Shown here: positions 26,228-36,167 of the stretch, piece after piece
Layout: the number at the start of each line of letters is the position of its first letter
How positions within the stretch are numbered: position 1 is the stretch's first letter
Assembly (NCBI RefSeq): GCF_022662375.1
Contig: NZ_JAKNQL010000013.1
Span: 86,203-150,202 of the forward strand
DNA length: 64,000 bases
Direction: 5' to 3'
From: Pseudomonas sp. CROZ-RG-20F-R04-15
Lineage (GTDB): Bacteria > Pseudomonadota > Gammaproteobacteria > Pseudomonadales > Pseudomonadaceae
Position numbers and translations under genes: made by a program
Notes under the pieces: model-generated
What the model saw: the letters and a program-made list of their open reading frames with translations, nothing else
The model's database searches: none
What the model was told of the DNA's origin: nothing

Positions 26228-27142
26228 ATGGAAGCCACCCCGATAGGCCGAACAGCCGCAACACGTTACCTCGCAGCATTTGGCCTATCGCTGCTGTTCA
26301 ACCCTTCCACCCCAGCCTTCGCCTTCAACCCCGACCTGCATTCGGCCTATGCCCTGAAAGCAGCTCAGGCGTATCAACGCTGCCCGGGAGTCAAGTTGCC
26401 AGAACAGTTGGCCGAGGCATTGGCGACAGGCACTGACGCTGAGGATTCAAATCTGCTGACGCTCCCGCAGCGCGCTACCAATTGGCACTTCTATAACCGC
26501 AACAAAAAACTTGAGCCATTCTGGTTCGCCAACCGTAGCCTGGACGTGATTTTTTCCAAGCGTATTGAAAAGCTGAACGCGCTGCTGGTGGAACCTGATG
26601 CCGATCCCGTTGCGGTATACGAGCAAGCGGGAAGGGTCTTGCATTACATACAGGACATGAGCGTCCCCGGCCATGTCGTGCCGGCTTATCACGCCAAATT
26701 GCCGGGCAATCATGCCGATCCGTTTGATGAGTTCGAGAGCGTTGAAGCGCTGCCCGTGTTCGGTTTGTCTGACGCGCAGTGTCAGGCGCTTCGCGCTGAG
26801 GCGGATAACGCCGATGCGTCCCCTCAGCGTTTTCTGGACGACGCCGCAACAGCCACCTTGCAGGCGATAGAACAGATAGACGCAGCCGGTAAACCTGTCG
26901 TCGACGGTGCATGGCAAGCGTATTGGGTGTATCCCGCTCGAGATACCGATGAGGCCCGAAAAGGCTGGGGCCAATACGCTAGCTGCGAATTTGCAAGGGG
27001 CGATATCAACGCTGAGTGCAAGCGTGAAGAAGAGCTTGTGGCGTTGTTTGAGCAGCAATCTCGACAGGCTCAGACAAATTCGGTGTTGATGCTTTTTTAT
27101 GTACAAAAGAAGCTGGCCGAAGCAGGCCAAACTCGACCGTGA
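26228..27142 (+). CDS. Secreted zinc-dependent phospholipase C / P1-nuclease-fold protein
   Basis: A 304-residue protein with an N-terminal signal peptide (AAFGLSLLFNPSTPAFA|FN). Conserved His/Asp groups are spread as in zinc phospholipase C and S1/P1 nuclease: NPDLHSAY, NWHFYN, AGRVLHYIQDMSVPGH and DPFDEFE. These form a three-zinc site that cleaves phosphodiester bonds in lipids or nucleic acids. Mature N-terminal Trp, usual in secreted PLC, is not seen, so which substrate class applies is open. GGAG precedes the ATG. It is a single-gene unit. Confidence 0.68.
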   Translation: MEATPIGRTAATRYLAAFGLSLLFNPSTPAFAFNPDLHSAYALKAAQAYQRCPGVKLPEQLAEALATGTDAEDSNLLTLPQRATNWHFYNRNKKLEPFWFANRSLDVIFSKRIEKLNALLVEPDADPVAVYEQAGRVLHYIQDMSVPGHVVPAYHAKLPGNHADPFDEFESVEALPVFGLSDAQCQALRAEADNADASPQRFLDDAATATLQAIEQIDAAGKPVVDGAWQAYWVYPARDTDEARKGWGQYASCEFARGDINAECKREEELVALFEQQSRQAQTNSVLMLFYVQKKLAEAGQTRP

Positions 27143-27163
27143 AGAACCGCTGGCAAGAAACCT

Positions 27164-28123
27164 TCACGCACCGACTTTAACCTCAGCCTTGACGACTGAT
27201 TTACGATAAGTCAGCAACACGATGCCCATGACCACAATCACCCCGCCGAAAATCTGTCCCTTACTGAGCATCTGGTCCAGCACAATCCAGCCCATCAGCA
27301 GCGTTGCCAATGGCTCGATGTTCATGACCGGCGCATTGCGCGGCATGTCGAGTCGAGGCACCGAAATGAACAGGACGATAAAACCGGTGCCGTACAGCAC
27401 TACCAGAGTGGCGAGGGCCAGCCATCCGGTCGAGGTGGCGGGCAGGTTCAATCCGCCGGGAAGGGCGCCCGTCAGCCCTGCCAGGTTGACGCTGCTGAAC
27501 ACGATGAAAATGGTCAGCAGACTGCGCACCGAGCCACGTACCTGAGACAGTTTGTGGTCGGTGATCCACAGCGCGCAGGCGAACACGCTGGCGGCGCAGA
27601 ACGCGAGCGCGACGCCCGTCAGCCATTGCGCACTGACGTCTGTCGTGGTCGAGAGACGCCCGGGGACATCCAGCACAAACACCAGACCCAATAGAATCAA
27701 GCCCATCAACGTCGCGGTGCGGGCGCTCGGTCGCTGGCCACCCAGCGCCCAGGTGAGCAATGCCAGCAAAATGGGGAATACGTTTGCCACCAGCAGGGCC
27801 AGCGCCACCGGCACCCGTGCGACAGCAGAGTAAAGGCACAGACTCTGCGCAGTGATCAGCAACCCCAGCAACAGTTGCCAGCGCCACGCACCCGCCGGCA
27901 AGCGCAGGCTTTGTCTTTGCCACAGCACCAGGATGGCGAGCACCAGCAGGGTCCCGCCGGACCGCATCAAAATCGCCAGCAGCACCCCCGCACCATCATC
28001 AAATGCGACTCGCGCCGCCACATGATTGCCGGCAAACGCACAGCCCATGCACAACAGAATGATCACAGCCAGATAGCGGGGGAAGGGCGGCGGTACGGTT
28101 TGCGCAGCGGTAGGGCGAGGCAT
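27164..28123 (-). CDS. EamA (DMT-superfamily) exporter
   Basis: A 319-residue inner-membrane protein with ten hydrophobic segments in two EamA repeats (AGNHVAARVAFDDGAGVLLA in the first, MNIEPLATLLMGWIVLDQ in the second). Such proteins export amino acids or other metabolites. The start is the ATG of MPRPTAAQ; a TTG twenty codons upstream is less likely. It converges on the phospholipase-like gene. Confidence 0.85.
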   Translation of the reverse strand: MPRPTAAQTVPPPFPRYLAVIILLCMGCAFAGNHVAARVAFDDGAGVLLAILMRSGGTLLVLAILVLWQRQSLRLPAGAWRWQLLLGLLITAQSLCLYSAVARVPVALALLVANVFPILLALLTWALGGQRPSARTATLMGLILLGLVFVLDVPGRLSTTTDVSAQWLTGVALAFCAASVFACALWITDHKLSQVRGSVRSLLTIFIVFSSVNLAGLTGALPGGLNLPATSTGWLALATLVVLYGTGFIVLFISVPRLDMPRNAPVMNIEPLATLLMGWIVLDQMLSKGQIFGGVIVVMGIVLLTYRKSVVKAEVKVGA

Positions 28124-28378
28124 GGCAGGTCTCAGGATTGTTAGCCGTTCGAACGACTTGGTTTTTATTAGGTTGTCGTACAACTAGACCGTTTTATCGC
28201 ATTCGGCGACGTCGGGCAATAGACCTGAAAACGCACAGCTACGCATATGTTCGGCGTTAAGGTGGATTTTTAGGTAGTTGATTAAGCGTAGAGATCGTAT
28301 GACTTGATAGGGCAGGGGCGCATCGGCCCCTGCTTCCAGCGATTACCCATTCATGAAATGCGGGTCGTCTGCTTCTAC

Positions 28379-29491
28379 TCAGGCATGAACCGGATAATCG
28401 ATATAGCCACGCTGATCCCCGCCGAAAAAGCTGCTCGGGTCTGGCGCGTTGAGCGCCAAGCCATCGTGCAGCCGACGCGGCAAGTCGGGGTTGGCCAGAA
28501 ACGGTCGGCCAAACGCGATGATGTCGGCACGATCGGCAATCAGCGCCTGTTCGGCAGATTGCGCATCGTAGCCGCCCGCCAGGATCAGCACGCCGTTCCA
28601 CGTCTTGCGCAACTGGGCAATGATCGCGTCCCAGCGCGGGTCGAAGTTCTCGTCTTTGACTGTGCCGACCATGGCAGGCTCGACCAGGTGCAGATAGGCC
28701 AGGTTCCATTGGTTGAGTGCCTCGACCAAGTGGCCGAAGGTCGCCTCCGGGGTGTCATCGCCCATGCCCATGAAGCGCCCCATCGGCGTCAGGCGCACGC
28801 CGACCCGCTCGGCACCGACTTCTTCAGTGACGGCCGCCACCACTTCCAGCAGAAACCGCGCGCGGTTCGCCACACTGCCGCCATAGGCGTCGTCACGCTG
28901 GTTGCTGTTGCTGTTAAGAAACTGGTCGAGCAGGTAACCGTTGCCAGCATGAATCTCTACACCGTCCATGCCCGCCTGCAATGCGTTGCGCGCGGCCACG
29001 CGGTAGTCCTCGACGATGCCGGCGATTTCCGCCGTTTCCAGCGCACGCGGCACCGGCACGTCTCCCCAGACGCCGTTACCGTTTTCATCGACGATAAACG
29101 TCTTGCCCGGCACCGGCAGCGCGCTGGGCGCAACCGGCAGGCCGGCATCGGGTTGAAAGCTCGGATGGGACACCCGGCCGACGTGCCACAGCTGCATGAA
29201 GATCAACCCGTCGGCCTCATGCACCGCCGCGCTGACGTCACGCCACGCGCGGACTTGCTCTGGGCTGTAGATGCCCGGCGTCCAGGCGTAACCCTGAGCC
29301 TGCCGGGAGATTTGTGTGGCTTCGGTGATGATCAGCGCGGCACTGGCCCGCTGGCGGTAGTACTCGGCGTTCATCGGTGTCGGCACATCGCCCGGTTGGC
29401 CGGCGCGGGAGCGCGTCAACGGCGCCATGGCCACGCGATGGGCGAGGGTGTAAGGACCGAGTGCGAGAGGTTGGAACAGGCGACGAGTCAT
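28379..29491 (-). CDS. Old Yellow Enzyme-family alkene reductase (NemA-like)
   Basis: A 370-residue FMN-dependent ene-reductase. MAPLTRSRA (FMN), FMQLWHVGRVSH, the substrate-binding HAGNGYLLDQFL (His and Asn as in yeast OYE1 HxxN) and the RDDAYGGSVANRARF segment that follows are family marks. ADIIAFGRPFLANPDL closes the barrel. It reduces activated C=C bonds with NADPH and may detoxify enones or nitro compounds. It appears to be transcribed alone. Confidence 0.9.
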   Translation of the reverse strand: MTRRLFQPLALGPYTLAHRVAMAPLTRSRAGQPGDVPTPMNAEYYRQRASAALIITEATQISRQAQGYAWTPGIYSPEQVRAWRDVSAAVHEADGLIFMQLWHVGRVSHPSFQPDAGLPVAPSALPVPGKTFIVDENGNGVWGDVPVPRALETAEIAGIVEDYRVAARNALQAGMDGVEIHAGNGYLLDQFLNSNSNQRDDAYGGSVANRARFLLEVVAAVTEEVGAERVGVRLTPMGRFMGMGDDTPEATFGHLVEALNQWNLAYLHLVEPAMVGTVKDENFDPRWDAIIAQLRKTWNGVLILAGGYDAQSAEQALIADRADIIAFGRPFLANPDLPRRLHDGLALNAPDPSSFFGGDQRGYIDYPVHA

Positions 29492-29662
29492 GGGTAGCTC
29501 CGGATTTCAATATAAGGAATTCAAGTGCGGCAGCGGTGCCGCAAACCAGTGCCGCTAACTTAACCGCGCTCAGCGGAGCTGATAATCAGTGACCGGCGCT
29601 ACGCTGTTTTGCGCACGGCGCAATGGCGCCCGTGCTCATCAGCGATGAACACGGGGCGCGAT

Positions 29663-31897
29663 TCAGGCGGGTGGGTTTGAGCGCGTCAGCGGCAGGTTCA
29701 GCCAGCGCCGGCCGGTGGCGTTGGTGACGGCGTTGCCAAGGGCGGCGGCCATCGGCCCCTGGACGATTTCAGCAGCACCGAGAAAGGGTTCTCCCGGCTG
29801 GTCGAGCACATGCACATCGACTTTTTTCGGCAACTGCGTGAAACGCAGAATCGGATAACCGCTCCAGTCGTAGCTGCGAATGCCGCCCGCGTCGTAGGCG
29901 ACTTTTTCGTACAGGGTCCAGCTCGCGGACTGCACGATGCCGCCCTCGACCTGATTGCGCAGGCCGTCGGGGCTGACGATCTGGCCAACGTCAACCGCCG
30001 TCACTACGTGATCAATGCGGATCTCGCCGGTCTGCGGATGCACCCGCAGCTTCACCGCGATGGCGCAGTAACCCATGATGTTTTTGTAGCGGGCAAAGGC
30101 GAAACCGATCCCGGCGCCGGGCGCGCGGCTTTTTTGTGGCCAACCGATCTCGTCACGCACACGTTCTACCACCGCGCGAGCACGCGGGTCGCTGAGATGG
30201 GCCAGACGCAAGGCGACCGCGTCGATACCGGCCCGGATCGCCAACTCGTCGATACTCGCCTCGATGGCGAAGATGTTGATGTGCGCACCCAGCGAACGCA
30301 TGGCCGAGGTGCGAAAAGGCATCTCGGTGACGAAGGTCATGTTGATGCGCGTCGAGTTCAACTGGTAAAGCGGCACTGCGTTGCGATCACCATCGCCTTC
30401 GGGCTGGGCGATCGGCACGGATGGCGCCGAGAAGAAGGGCCGCGCGAGCAAACGTGCCGGCAGCAGACGCCCGGCGTTGACGATGCGTTCGTTGTGCGGC
30501 GTGGTCCAGAGTTCGTAGGCCCAGTCCTGCAGGCGGCCGTGGCTGAGGCCAGCGTCAACTTCGGTGACCATCGCCGAGCTATACGGCTCCCAAAGATTTT
30601 CCTGTTCGCGCATCCATTGCACGCGCACCGGCGTCCCCGGCACGCGCAGAGCAATCAATGCCGCATCGGCGGCGGCATCATCGGCGCCGTTGTGCCCGTA
30701 ACACCCTGAGCCTTCGGTATGAATACAGCGCACCCGCTCAGTTGGCAGACCGAGCATTTCGGCAATCCCGGCGCGCAGCGGGTAAACACCTTGGGTGTGG
30801 GTCCAGACGGTAAGCGTGCCGTCCTTGAACCAGGCCACCGCGCAAGACGGGCCGATCGAACCATGCATCAGATATTGCTTGGTGACCCGCGCCTGAAAAC
30901 GCGTGTCGGCCGCGCCGTTTGGCGTGCCGCTGTTGCTGATCGGATAGCGCCGTGAGGGCAGACGTTTGAGCAGACCATGAATCTCGGTCGCCTCGGGAAT
31001 CGCCTCGCCGCCGCTCCATTGCGTCACCTCGCTGGCACGGCGCATGGCTTTGATCGCTTGCCACTCATCACCGGCGACCACCGCCAGATAGTTGCCATCG
31101 CGGATCACCTTGACCACGCCAGCCAGCGCTTCGATGGACGCCGTGTCGAATGCTTGCAACGTGCAGCCCGGACGGGGCGGGCGGATCACCCGCGCATGCA
31201 GCATGCCCGGCAGGCGCATGTCCTGGACGAAGGCTGCACCACCGCTGACCTTCGCCGGAATGTCGAGGCGCGGCAACGAATGGCCGATCAGTGTGAAGTC
31301 AGCAGCGGCCATCGCCGGTGACTGAGCCTTGGCATATTGATGCACATCGACATGCTTGACCGCGTCGGCGTAACTCATCCGTTGAGCGGCCGGGCCTACG
31401 ATCACAGCGTCGCGGGTGCTCAGCAGCGCGGCATCGACCTGAAAACGGCGCGCGGCGGCATCGACGAGCATTTCGCGCACCTGCGCGGCGGCGTTATACA
31501 ACGCGGTACCGCTGTCGAAAATACTGTGGCTGCCGGCGGTGTAGCCTTCGTTGGGCGTCAGCGCGGTGTCGGCGGTGAGCAGGTTGATGGCGGTAGCCGG
31601 CACCTGCAAACGCTCGGCGGCGATTTGCAGCAGCGCGGTTTTTACCCCGGTGCCCAACTCGACCTTGCCGGTGTAGACGGTGATGCCATCGGCGCCGATG
31701 CGGATCCAGGCGTCGAGAAACGGGTTGGTGCGCAGGCTTCCGGGGAGATCGGGCGCGAGGACCACGGTGCCGAGCGTATCGACTTCGGTGTCGGCCAGTG
31801 CTCGCCGCGCCAACGGCATCAGGGTGAATGCCATCAGCAATGCACCACCGCGCAGGAAGGCGCGTCGGCTCGGGTGCAAACCATTCGACTCGCTCAT
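29663..31897 (-). CDS. Molybdopterin-binding subunit of a xanthine-oxidase-family dehydrogenase (IorB-like)
   Basis: A 744-residue catalytic subunit with a twin-arginine signal (SRRAFLRGG plus hydrophobic stretch), so it is exported folded to the periplasm. The catalytic Glu is in GAAEIVQGP near the C terminus, and QVEGGIVQSASWTLYEK is a cofactor-binding segment. This single-chain form is like IorB of isoquinoline 1-oxidoreductase and like membrane-bound aldehyde dehydrogenases; the substrate is an aldehyde or N-heterocycle, not specified by sequence. It is the last gene of a three-gene operon with 4-base overlaps: cytochrome c, [2Fe-2S] subunit, then this subunit. Confidence 0.88.
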   Translation of the reverse strand: MSESNGLHPSRRAFLRGGALLMAFTLMPLARRALADTEVDTLGTVVLAPDLPGSLRTNPFLDAWIRIGADGITVYTGKVELGTGVKTALLQIAAERLQVPATAINLLTADTALTPNEGYTAGSHSIFDSGTALYNAAAQVREMLVDAAARRFQVDAALLSTRDAVIVGPAAQRMSYADAVKHVDVHQYAKAQSPAMAAADFTLIGHSLPRLDIPAKVSGGAAFVQDMRLPGMLHARVIRPPRPGCTLQAFDTASIEALAGVVKVIRDGNYLAVVAGDEWQAIKAMRRASEVTQWSGGEAIPEATEIHGLLKRLPSRRYPISNSGTPNGAADTRFQARVTKQYLMHGSIGPSCAVAWFKDGTLTVWTHTQGVYPLRAGIAEMLGLPTERVRCIHTEGSGCYGHNGADDAAADAALIALRVPGTPVRVQWMREQENLWEPYSSAMVTEVDAGLSHGRLQDWAYELWTTPHNERIVNAGRLLPARLLARPFFSAPSVPIAQPEGDGDRNAVPLYQLNSTRINMTFVTEMPFRTSAMRSLGAHINIFAIEASIDELAIRAGIDAVALRLAHLSDPRARAVVERVRDEIGWPQKSRAPGAGIGFAFARYKNIMGYCAIAVKLRVHPQTGEIRIDHVVTAVDVGQIVSPDGLRNQVEGGIVQSASWTLYEKVAYDAGGIRSYDWSGYPILRFTQLPKKVDVHVLDQPGEPFLGAAEIVQGPMAAALGNAVTNATGRRWLNLPLTRSNPPA

Positions 31898-32367
31898 GTC
31901 AGGCTCCCGCTGTGCCCGGCCACTTGTTTGATCGCCTCGATGATGCGCAAGTGCGTACCGCAGCGGCACAGGTTGCCGGCCATGTGCTCGCGAATGGTCG
32001 CCTCATCCGGGTGTCGATTACGTTCAAGCAACGCCTGCGCGCGCATCAACATGCCGGCAATGCAGTAACCGCATTGCGCGGCCTGTTTCTCGATGAACGC
32101 CGCTTGCAGAGGGCCGGGCTTTTCCGCGCTGCCGAGGCTTTCCACGGTGCGGATTTTTTTGCCTTCGAGACCGGCGCAGGGCGTCAGGCAGGCGAACACC
32201 GGTTGATCATCGACGATCACCGTGCAGGCGCCGCATTGACCGAGACCGCAACCGTATTTGGCGCCGTTGAGGTTCAAGTGATTGCGCAGCGCATACAGCA
32301 ACGGCATGTCCGGCTCCAGCTCAAGCGGTTGCGCGGCTCCGTTGACGTTGAGAGTGATCTGGCTCAT
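31894..32367 (-). CDS. [2Fe-2S] subunit of the molybdenum hydroxylase (IorA-like)
   Basis: A 157-residue subunit with both iron-sulfur clusters: the plant-type ferredoxin cluster (CGLGQCGACTV plus Cys60) and the helical C-terminal cluster (CGYCIAGM and NLCRCGTH). It passes electrons from the molybdenum site to the cytochrome c subunit. AGGAGG lies directly before the ATG. The start overlaps the stop of the cytochrome gene and the stop overlaps the next start (ATGA both times), so the subunits are made in step. Confidence 0.92.
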   Translation of the reverse strand: MSQITLNVNGAAQPLELEPDMPLLYALRNHLNLNGAKYGCGLGQCGACTVIVDDQPVFACLTPCAGLEGKKIRTVESLGSAEKPGPLQAAFIEKQAAQCGYCIAGMLMRAQALLERNRHPDEATIREHMAGNLCRCGTHLRIIEAIKQVAGHSGSLT

Positions 32368-33644
32368 TTCGCCTCCTGACGTAATGCTTCGATAGTGGAA
32401 GAGAGGTCGGCCCACGGTTGATCAGGGCTCGCTTGCTGACGCAGGTACGTAGCCAGTGCAGCGAGTTGCGCGTTGTCCAGGCTGGCGGCGAACGCCGGCA
32501 TCAGCGGGCCGGGCGATCCGGGTGTGGCAGGTAGCCCTTCGAGCACGGTTTTGAGGAAGTTGCGCGAACTGGTCGCTTGCAGCGCCGAGGTGTTTTGCAG
32601 GCCCGGGCGACCATCGATGGTGCGCATCGGCGCCGCCGGGCCATGGCAGCCGGCGCAGGCGCTGCTGAAGAGCAGGGCGCCGGTCGAGTGGTCTGCCGCT
32701 TCACTGGCAGGCGTCTTTGGCGACGTCTGCGTCAGTGGGTGCGGGTTTTCCAGACTGAGCAAATACTCGGCAATCGCCTCGGCCTCACTGGCGGGCAAGC
32801 GGGCCAGACTCAAGCTGACCGGACGCATCGGGCCGGCGGGTGTGCCGTGGCCATCAACGATCTCGGCGCGCAGATAGCCGACCATTTGCTCGCGACTCCA
32901 CGGGTTGCTGCGTTGTCCCATGCCGACCAGCGCTGGCGCGTGCCAGCCGTCGACGCTGCCGCCCAGTAGGTATTCCGAGGATTTTTCCGCGCCGATCAGG
33001 TTCAGCGGCGAATGACAGCCGGCGCAATGGCCCGGACCGTCGACCAGATAACGCCCGCGATTCCACGCTTCGCTGTGCTGCGCCAGCGGCGTCAGTGGCT
33101 CACCGTGCAGGAACAGCAGGTTCCAGAACGCCACCAACGGGCGAATATTCATCGGAAAGTTCATCTGGTTGTGCTCGGCCGGCGCGCGCACGGCGGGGCC
33201 GCTCATCAAGTAGGCATAGGCGTCGGCGATGTCGGCTGCGCTCATGCGCCGGTAGTGCACGTAGGGGAACGCCGGATAGAGCAAGTGACCATCGCGAGCA
33301 ATGCCCTGACGCATCGCCCGCTCGAAGGCTGGCAGTGACCACTGGCCGATACCGGTCTCTACGTCCGGGGTGATGTTGGTGCTGTACAGCGTGCCGAACG
33401 GCGTTACCAGCGGCAGCCCGCCGGCCAGATATTGACCACCGGGGCGGGTATGGCACACCGCACAATCGCCGGCCTCCACCACCCGCGCCCCGCGTTGCAA
33501 CTGCGCAGTTTCGAACATCGTCGGGCGCTCGATCGGCGCAATTGGCGGACGCCACATCAGCCAAACGGCGCCGATCAGGCCGAACACAGCGACGACTGCC
33601 ACGCTGATCCATAGCGTTTTGGACTTCAGCAAGTGGCGGTTCAT
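32364..33644 (-). CDS. Tri-haem cytochrome c subunit of the molybdenum hydroxylase
   Basis: A 426-residue protein with an N-terminal membrane anchor (residues 11-31) and three CxxCH haem sites: CAVCH near residue 61, CAGCH near 210 and CAGCH near 335. The three-domain build is that of the cytochrome subunits of membrane-bound alcohol and aldehyde dehydrogenases, which hand electrons to ubiquinone. It is the first gene of the operon and overlaps the next start by four bases. It allows the molybdenum enzyme to feed the respiratory chain from the periplasm. Confidence 0.9.
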   Translation of the reverse strand: MNRHLLKSKTLWISVAVVAVFGLIGAVWLMWRPPIAPIERPTMFETAQLQRGARVVEAGDCAVCHTRPGGQYLAGGLPLVTPFGTLYSTNITPDVETGIGQWSLPAFERAMRQGIARDGHLLYPAFPYVHYRRMSAADIADAYAYLMSGPAVRAPAEHNQMNFPMNIRPLVAFWNLLFLHGEPLTPLAQHSEAWNRGRYLVDGPGHCAGCHSPLNLIGAEKSSEYLLGGSVDGWHAPALVGMGQRSNPWSREQMVGYLRAEIVDGHGTPAGPMRPVSLSLARLPASEAEAIAEYLLSLENPHPLTQTSPKTPASEAADHSTGALLFSSACAGCHGPAAPMRTIDGRPGLQNTSALQATSSRNFLKTVLEGLPATPGSPGPLMPAFAASLDNAQLAALATYLRQQASPDQPWADLSSTIEALRQEAK

Positions 33645-33939
33645 GGGACAAAGAACAACGCGGCAGGCAATGGCAGAACGGATGGGATACGGATCATGAC
33701 AACGCTCCTTGTAACAGCCGGGGGAGGGCGCCGCTGGAAACGACGGCGCCAGGGTCCAAAGCGTAGATAAACCGTCGGCGCGGGAGAATCACCCGTGCAC
33801 GCAACAGCGCGTTGCGCGAGAAGCAATGCCTGCGCCATTGCACCGGACGCATCACAGCGTTGCTCGCCGCGTGGATTCTGCGCATCGCCACAGCGCCGTA
33901 GCCTTGGCAGCACTTTCCTGAACTCAATGAGGTGTCATC

Positions 33940-35139
33940 ATGCTCACGGGCAATCCAGCCGTTGCGGCCAGCGCCGAACAGCCAACGTCACTTTCCGGCC
34001 TGATGGTCGCGTTCCTGGCATTTTGCTGTGGCGCGGTCGTGGCCAATCTTTATTACGCACAGCCAATCGTCGAACTGATTGCGCCGCAGATCGGTCTGTC
34101 CAGCGCCAATGCCAGCCTGATCGTTTCGCTGACGCAGTTTGGTTATGCACTGGGCCTGTTGTTGCTGGTGCCGCTGGCCGATCTGATGGAAAACCGTCGG
34201 CTGGTGGTCGGCTTCACCCTGGCGGCCAGCGTCACGCTGTTGTGCGCCGGACTGACTCATTCGCCGTCGATGTTCCTCGTGTTGTCGTTACTGATCGGTC
34301 TGACCTCGGTGGCCGTGCAGATCCTCGTGCCGCTGGCGGCACACCTGGCACCCGAAGCGACCCGTGGCCGCGTCGTCGGCAATATCATGAGCGGTCTGCT
34401 GTTGGGGATTCTGTTGTCACGGCCACTGTCGAGCCTGTTGGTTGAAGTGTTCGGCTGGCGCGGGGTGTTTTACAGCGCGGCGGCCCTGATGGCTGTCATC
34501 GCTCTAATTACCGCCGTGGCACTGCCGCGTCGGTTGCCAACGCATAAAGCCACGTATGCCGCGCTGATCGGTTCGGTGTTCGCCTTGGCCCGGCGCTATC
34601 CGCTGTTGCGTCAGCGCTCGCTGTATCAAGGGCTGCTGTTTGCCAGTTTCAGCCTGTTCTGGACCCTTGCACCGATTGAACTGATGCGTCACCACGGCTT
34701 CACTCAGGCACAAGTCGCGATCTTTGCGCTGGTCGGTGCGGTGGGTGCCATTGCCGCGCCGATCGCCGGGCGTCTGGCCGATGCCGGGCATGGTCGGCGC
34801 GGCACGCTGGTCGCGTTGTTGCTGGCGCCGGTTTCGCTGCTGATCGCCGCACTCCCGGGCAGCGGCTATGTCTGGCTGGTGGTGTGCGCGGTGCTGCTGG
34901 ATTTCGCCGTGCAATTGAACATGGTGCTCGGCCAGCGAGAGGTGTACGCCCTCGATCCGCACAGCCGTGCGCGCCTTAATGCGGTGTACATGACCAGTAT
35001 TTTCGTCGGCGGCGCGCTGGGTTCGCTGGTCGCGAGCCCGTTATACGAGCATTTCGGCTGGAACCTGTCCGCTGTCGCGGTGGCGCTACTGCCAGCGCTG
35101 GCGCTCGGGTTGTTCCTGAGCCGCAAGGCCGATGTCTGA
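33940..35139 (+). CDS. MFS transporter
   Basis: A 399-residue inner-membrane carrier of about twelve segments. FCCGAVVANLYYAQPIVELI and QFGYALGLLLLVPLADLMEN near the start are typical of a YgaY-like MFS branch. GAGG precedes the ATG. The substrate is unknown. A LysR regulator follows on the same strand about 95 bp downstream, which suggests linked control. Confidence 0.87.
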   Translation: MLTGNPAVAASAEQPTSLSGLMVAFLAFCCGAVVANLYYAQPIVELIAPQIGLSSANASLIVSLTQFGYALGLLLLVPLADLMENRRLVVGFTLAASVTLLCAGLTHSPSMFLVLSLLIGLTSVAVQILVPLAAHLAPEATRGRVVGNIMSGLLLGILLSRPLSSLLVEVFGWRGVFYSAAALMAVIALITAVALPRRLPTHKATYAALIGSVFALARRYPLLRQRSLYQGLLFASFSLFWTLAPIELMRHHGFTQAQVAIFALVGAVGAIAAPIAGRLADAGHGRRGTLVALLLAPVSLLIAALPGSGYVWLVVCAVLLDFAVQLNMVLGQREVYALDPHSRARLNAVYMTSIFVGGALGSLVASPLYEHFGWNLSAVAVALLPALALGLFLSRKADV

Positions 35140-35233
35140 ACATCCAGCAGGTGCGGCCGAGCACGGCGGCACAAGACGAAGGGCGAACAGTGATGCACAA
35201 TCATCCGCGTTCCCTTTCGACCGGACCCCGCTT

Positions 35234-36157
35234 ATGGACAAGTTGCTGGCACTGAAGATGTTTGTGGAAACCGTGCGCTGCGGGGGCTATTCCTCGGCAG
35301 CGCGCAAACTCGGGATATCTACCTCGTCAGTGACACGGCAAGTGGCCGGGCTGGAACACGAACTGGGCGCGAGCCTGCTCAATCGCACCACGCGCAACAC
35401 CAGCGTGACCGTTGCCGGCCAGACCTATTTTGAAAAAGCCGTGGCGATTCTCGACGCGATCGACGAAGCCGATGCCGTTGTCGCCGATCGCGGCGCCGAA
35501 GCGCAGGGCCGTCTGCGCATCAGCGTGCCGGTGGAGTTCGGCCGACGCCTGATCGCGCCGCACTTGAGCCGCTTGCTCGAGCGGCATCCGGGTCTGGAGA
35601 TCAGTCTGTCGCTGAGCGATCAGGTCAGCGACCTGCTCAGCGAGCAGATCGATGTTTCGGTGCGGCTGGGATCGTCGGTGGTCAGTGAAGACATCGTCAG
35701 CAAACGCGTGGGGCAGTTCGAGCGCTGGGTGGTGGCCAGTCCGGCGTATCTGGCTCGTAGCGCGGCGCTCTGTCATCCACGGGATTTACTGGAGCATCAA
35801 TGCCTGCGTTTCGATTACGGCGGCACCCACCAGCACTGGACCTTTCAGAATGAAGACGCGCCCATTCAGCTCAATGTCCACGGGCGCCTGCAAAGTAATA
35901 ACGCCGACATCCTGCGCGAAGCCGCTATCGGCGGCGGCGGGGTAACGCTGCTGGCCGACTGGCTGGTGCGCGACGACGTGGTAGCCGGCCGGTTGACCCG
36001 ATTGCTCGAGCAGTACGAGGTCAATCCCGGCAGCGCCAGCACCTGCATCAATGCCTTGTATTTACCCAATCACCGTGGGTCCAGCCGGATCAATGTGTTT
36101 ATCGACTTCCTGATGGAAATTCTCAGCCCGGCGGCCGCAACTACGCCCACCGCTTGA
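35234..36157 (+). CDS. LysR-family transcriptional regulator
   Basis: A 307-residue LysR protein: the winged helix (LKMFVETVRCGGYSSAARKL; ISTSSVTRQVAGLEHELGAS) is followed by the substrate-binding domain (GRLRISVPVEFGRRLIAPHL). The ATG of MDKLLALKMF fits family length; an earlier ATG 34 codons upstream overlaps the MFS gene and adds no similarity. It may regulate the preceding MFS gene. Confidence 0.88.
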   Translation: MDKLLALKMFVETVRCGGYSSAARKLGISTSSVTRQVAGLEHELGASLLNRTTRNTSVTVAGQTYFEKAVAILDAIDEADAVVADRGAEAQGRLRISVPVEFGRRLIAPHLSRLLERHPGLEISLSLSDQVSDLLSEQIDVSVRLGSSVVSEDIVSKRVGQFERWVVASPAYLARSAALCHPRDLLEHQCLRFDYGGTHQHWTFQNEDAPIQLNVHGRLQSNNADILREAAIGGGGVTLLADWLVRDDVVAGRLTRLLEQYEVNPGSASTCINALYLPNHRGSSRINVFIDFLMEILSPAAATTPTA

Positions 36158-36167
36158 TCCCTGTGGC

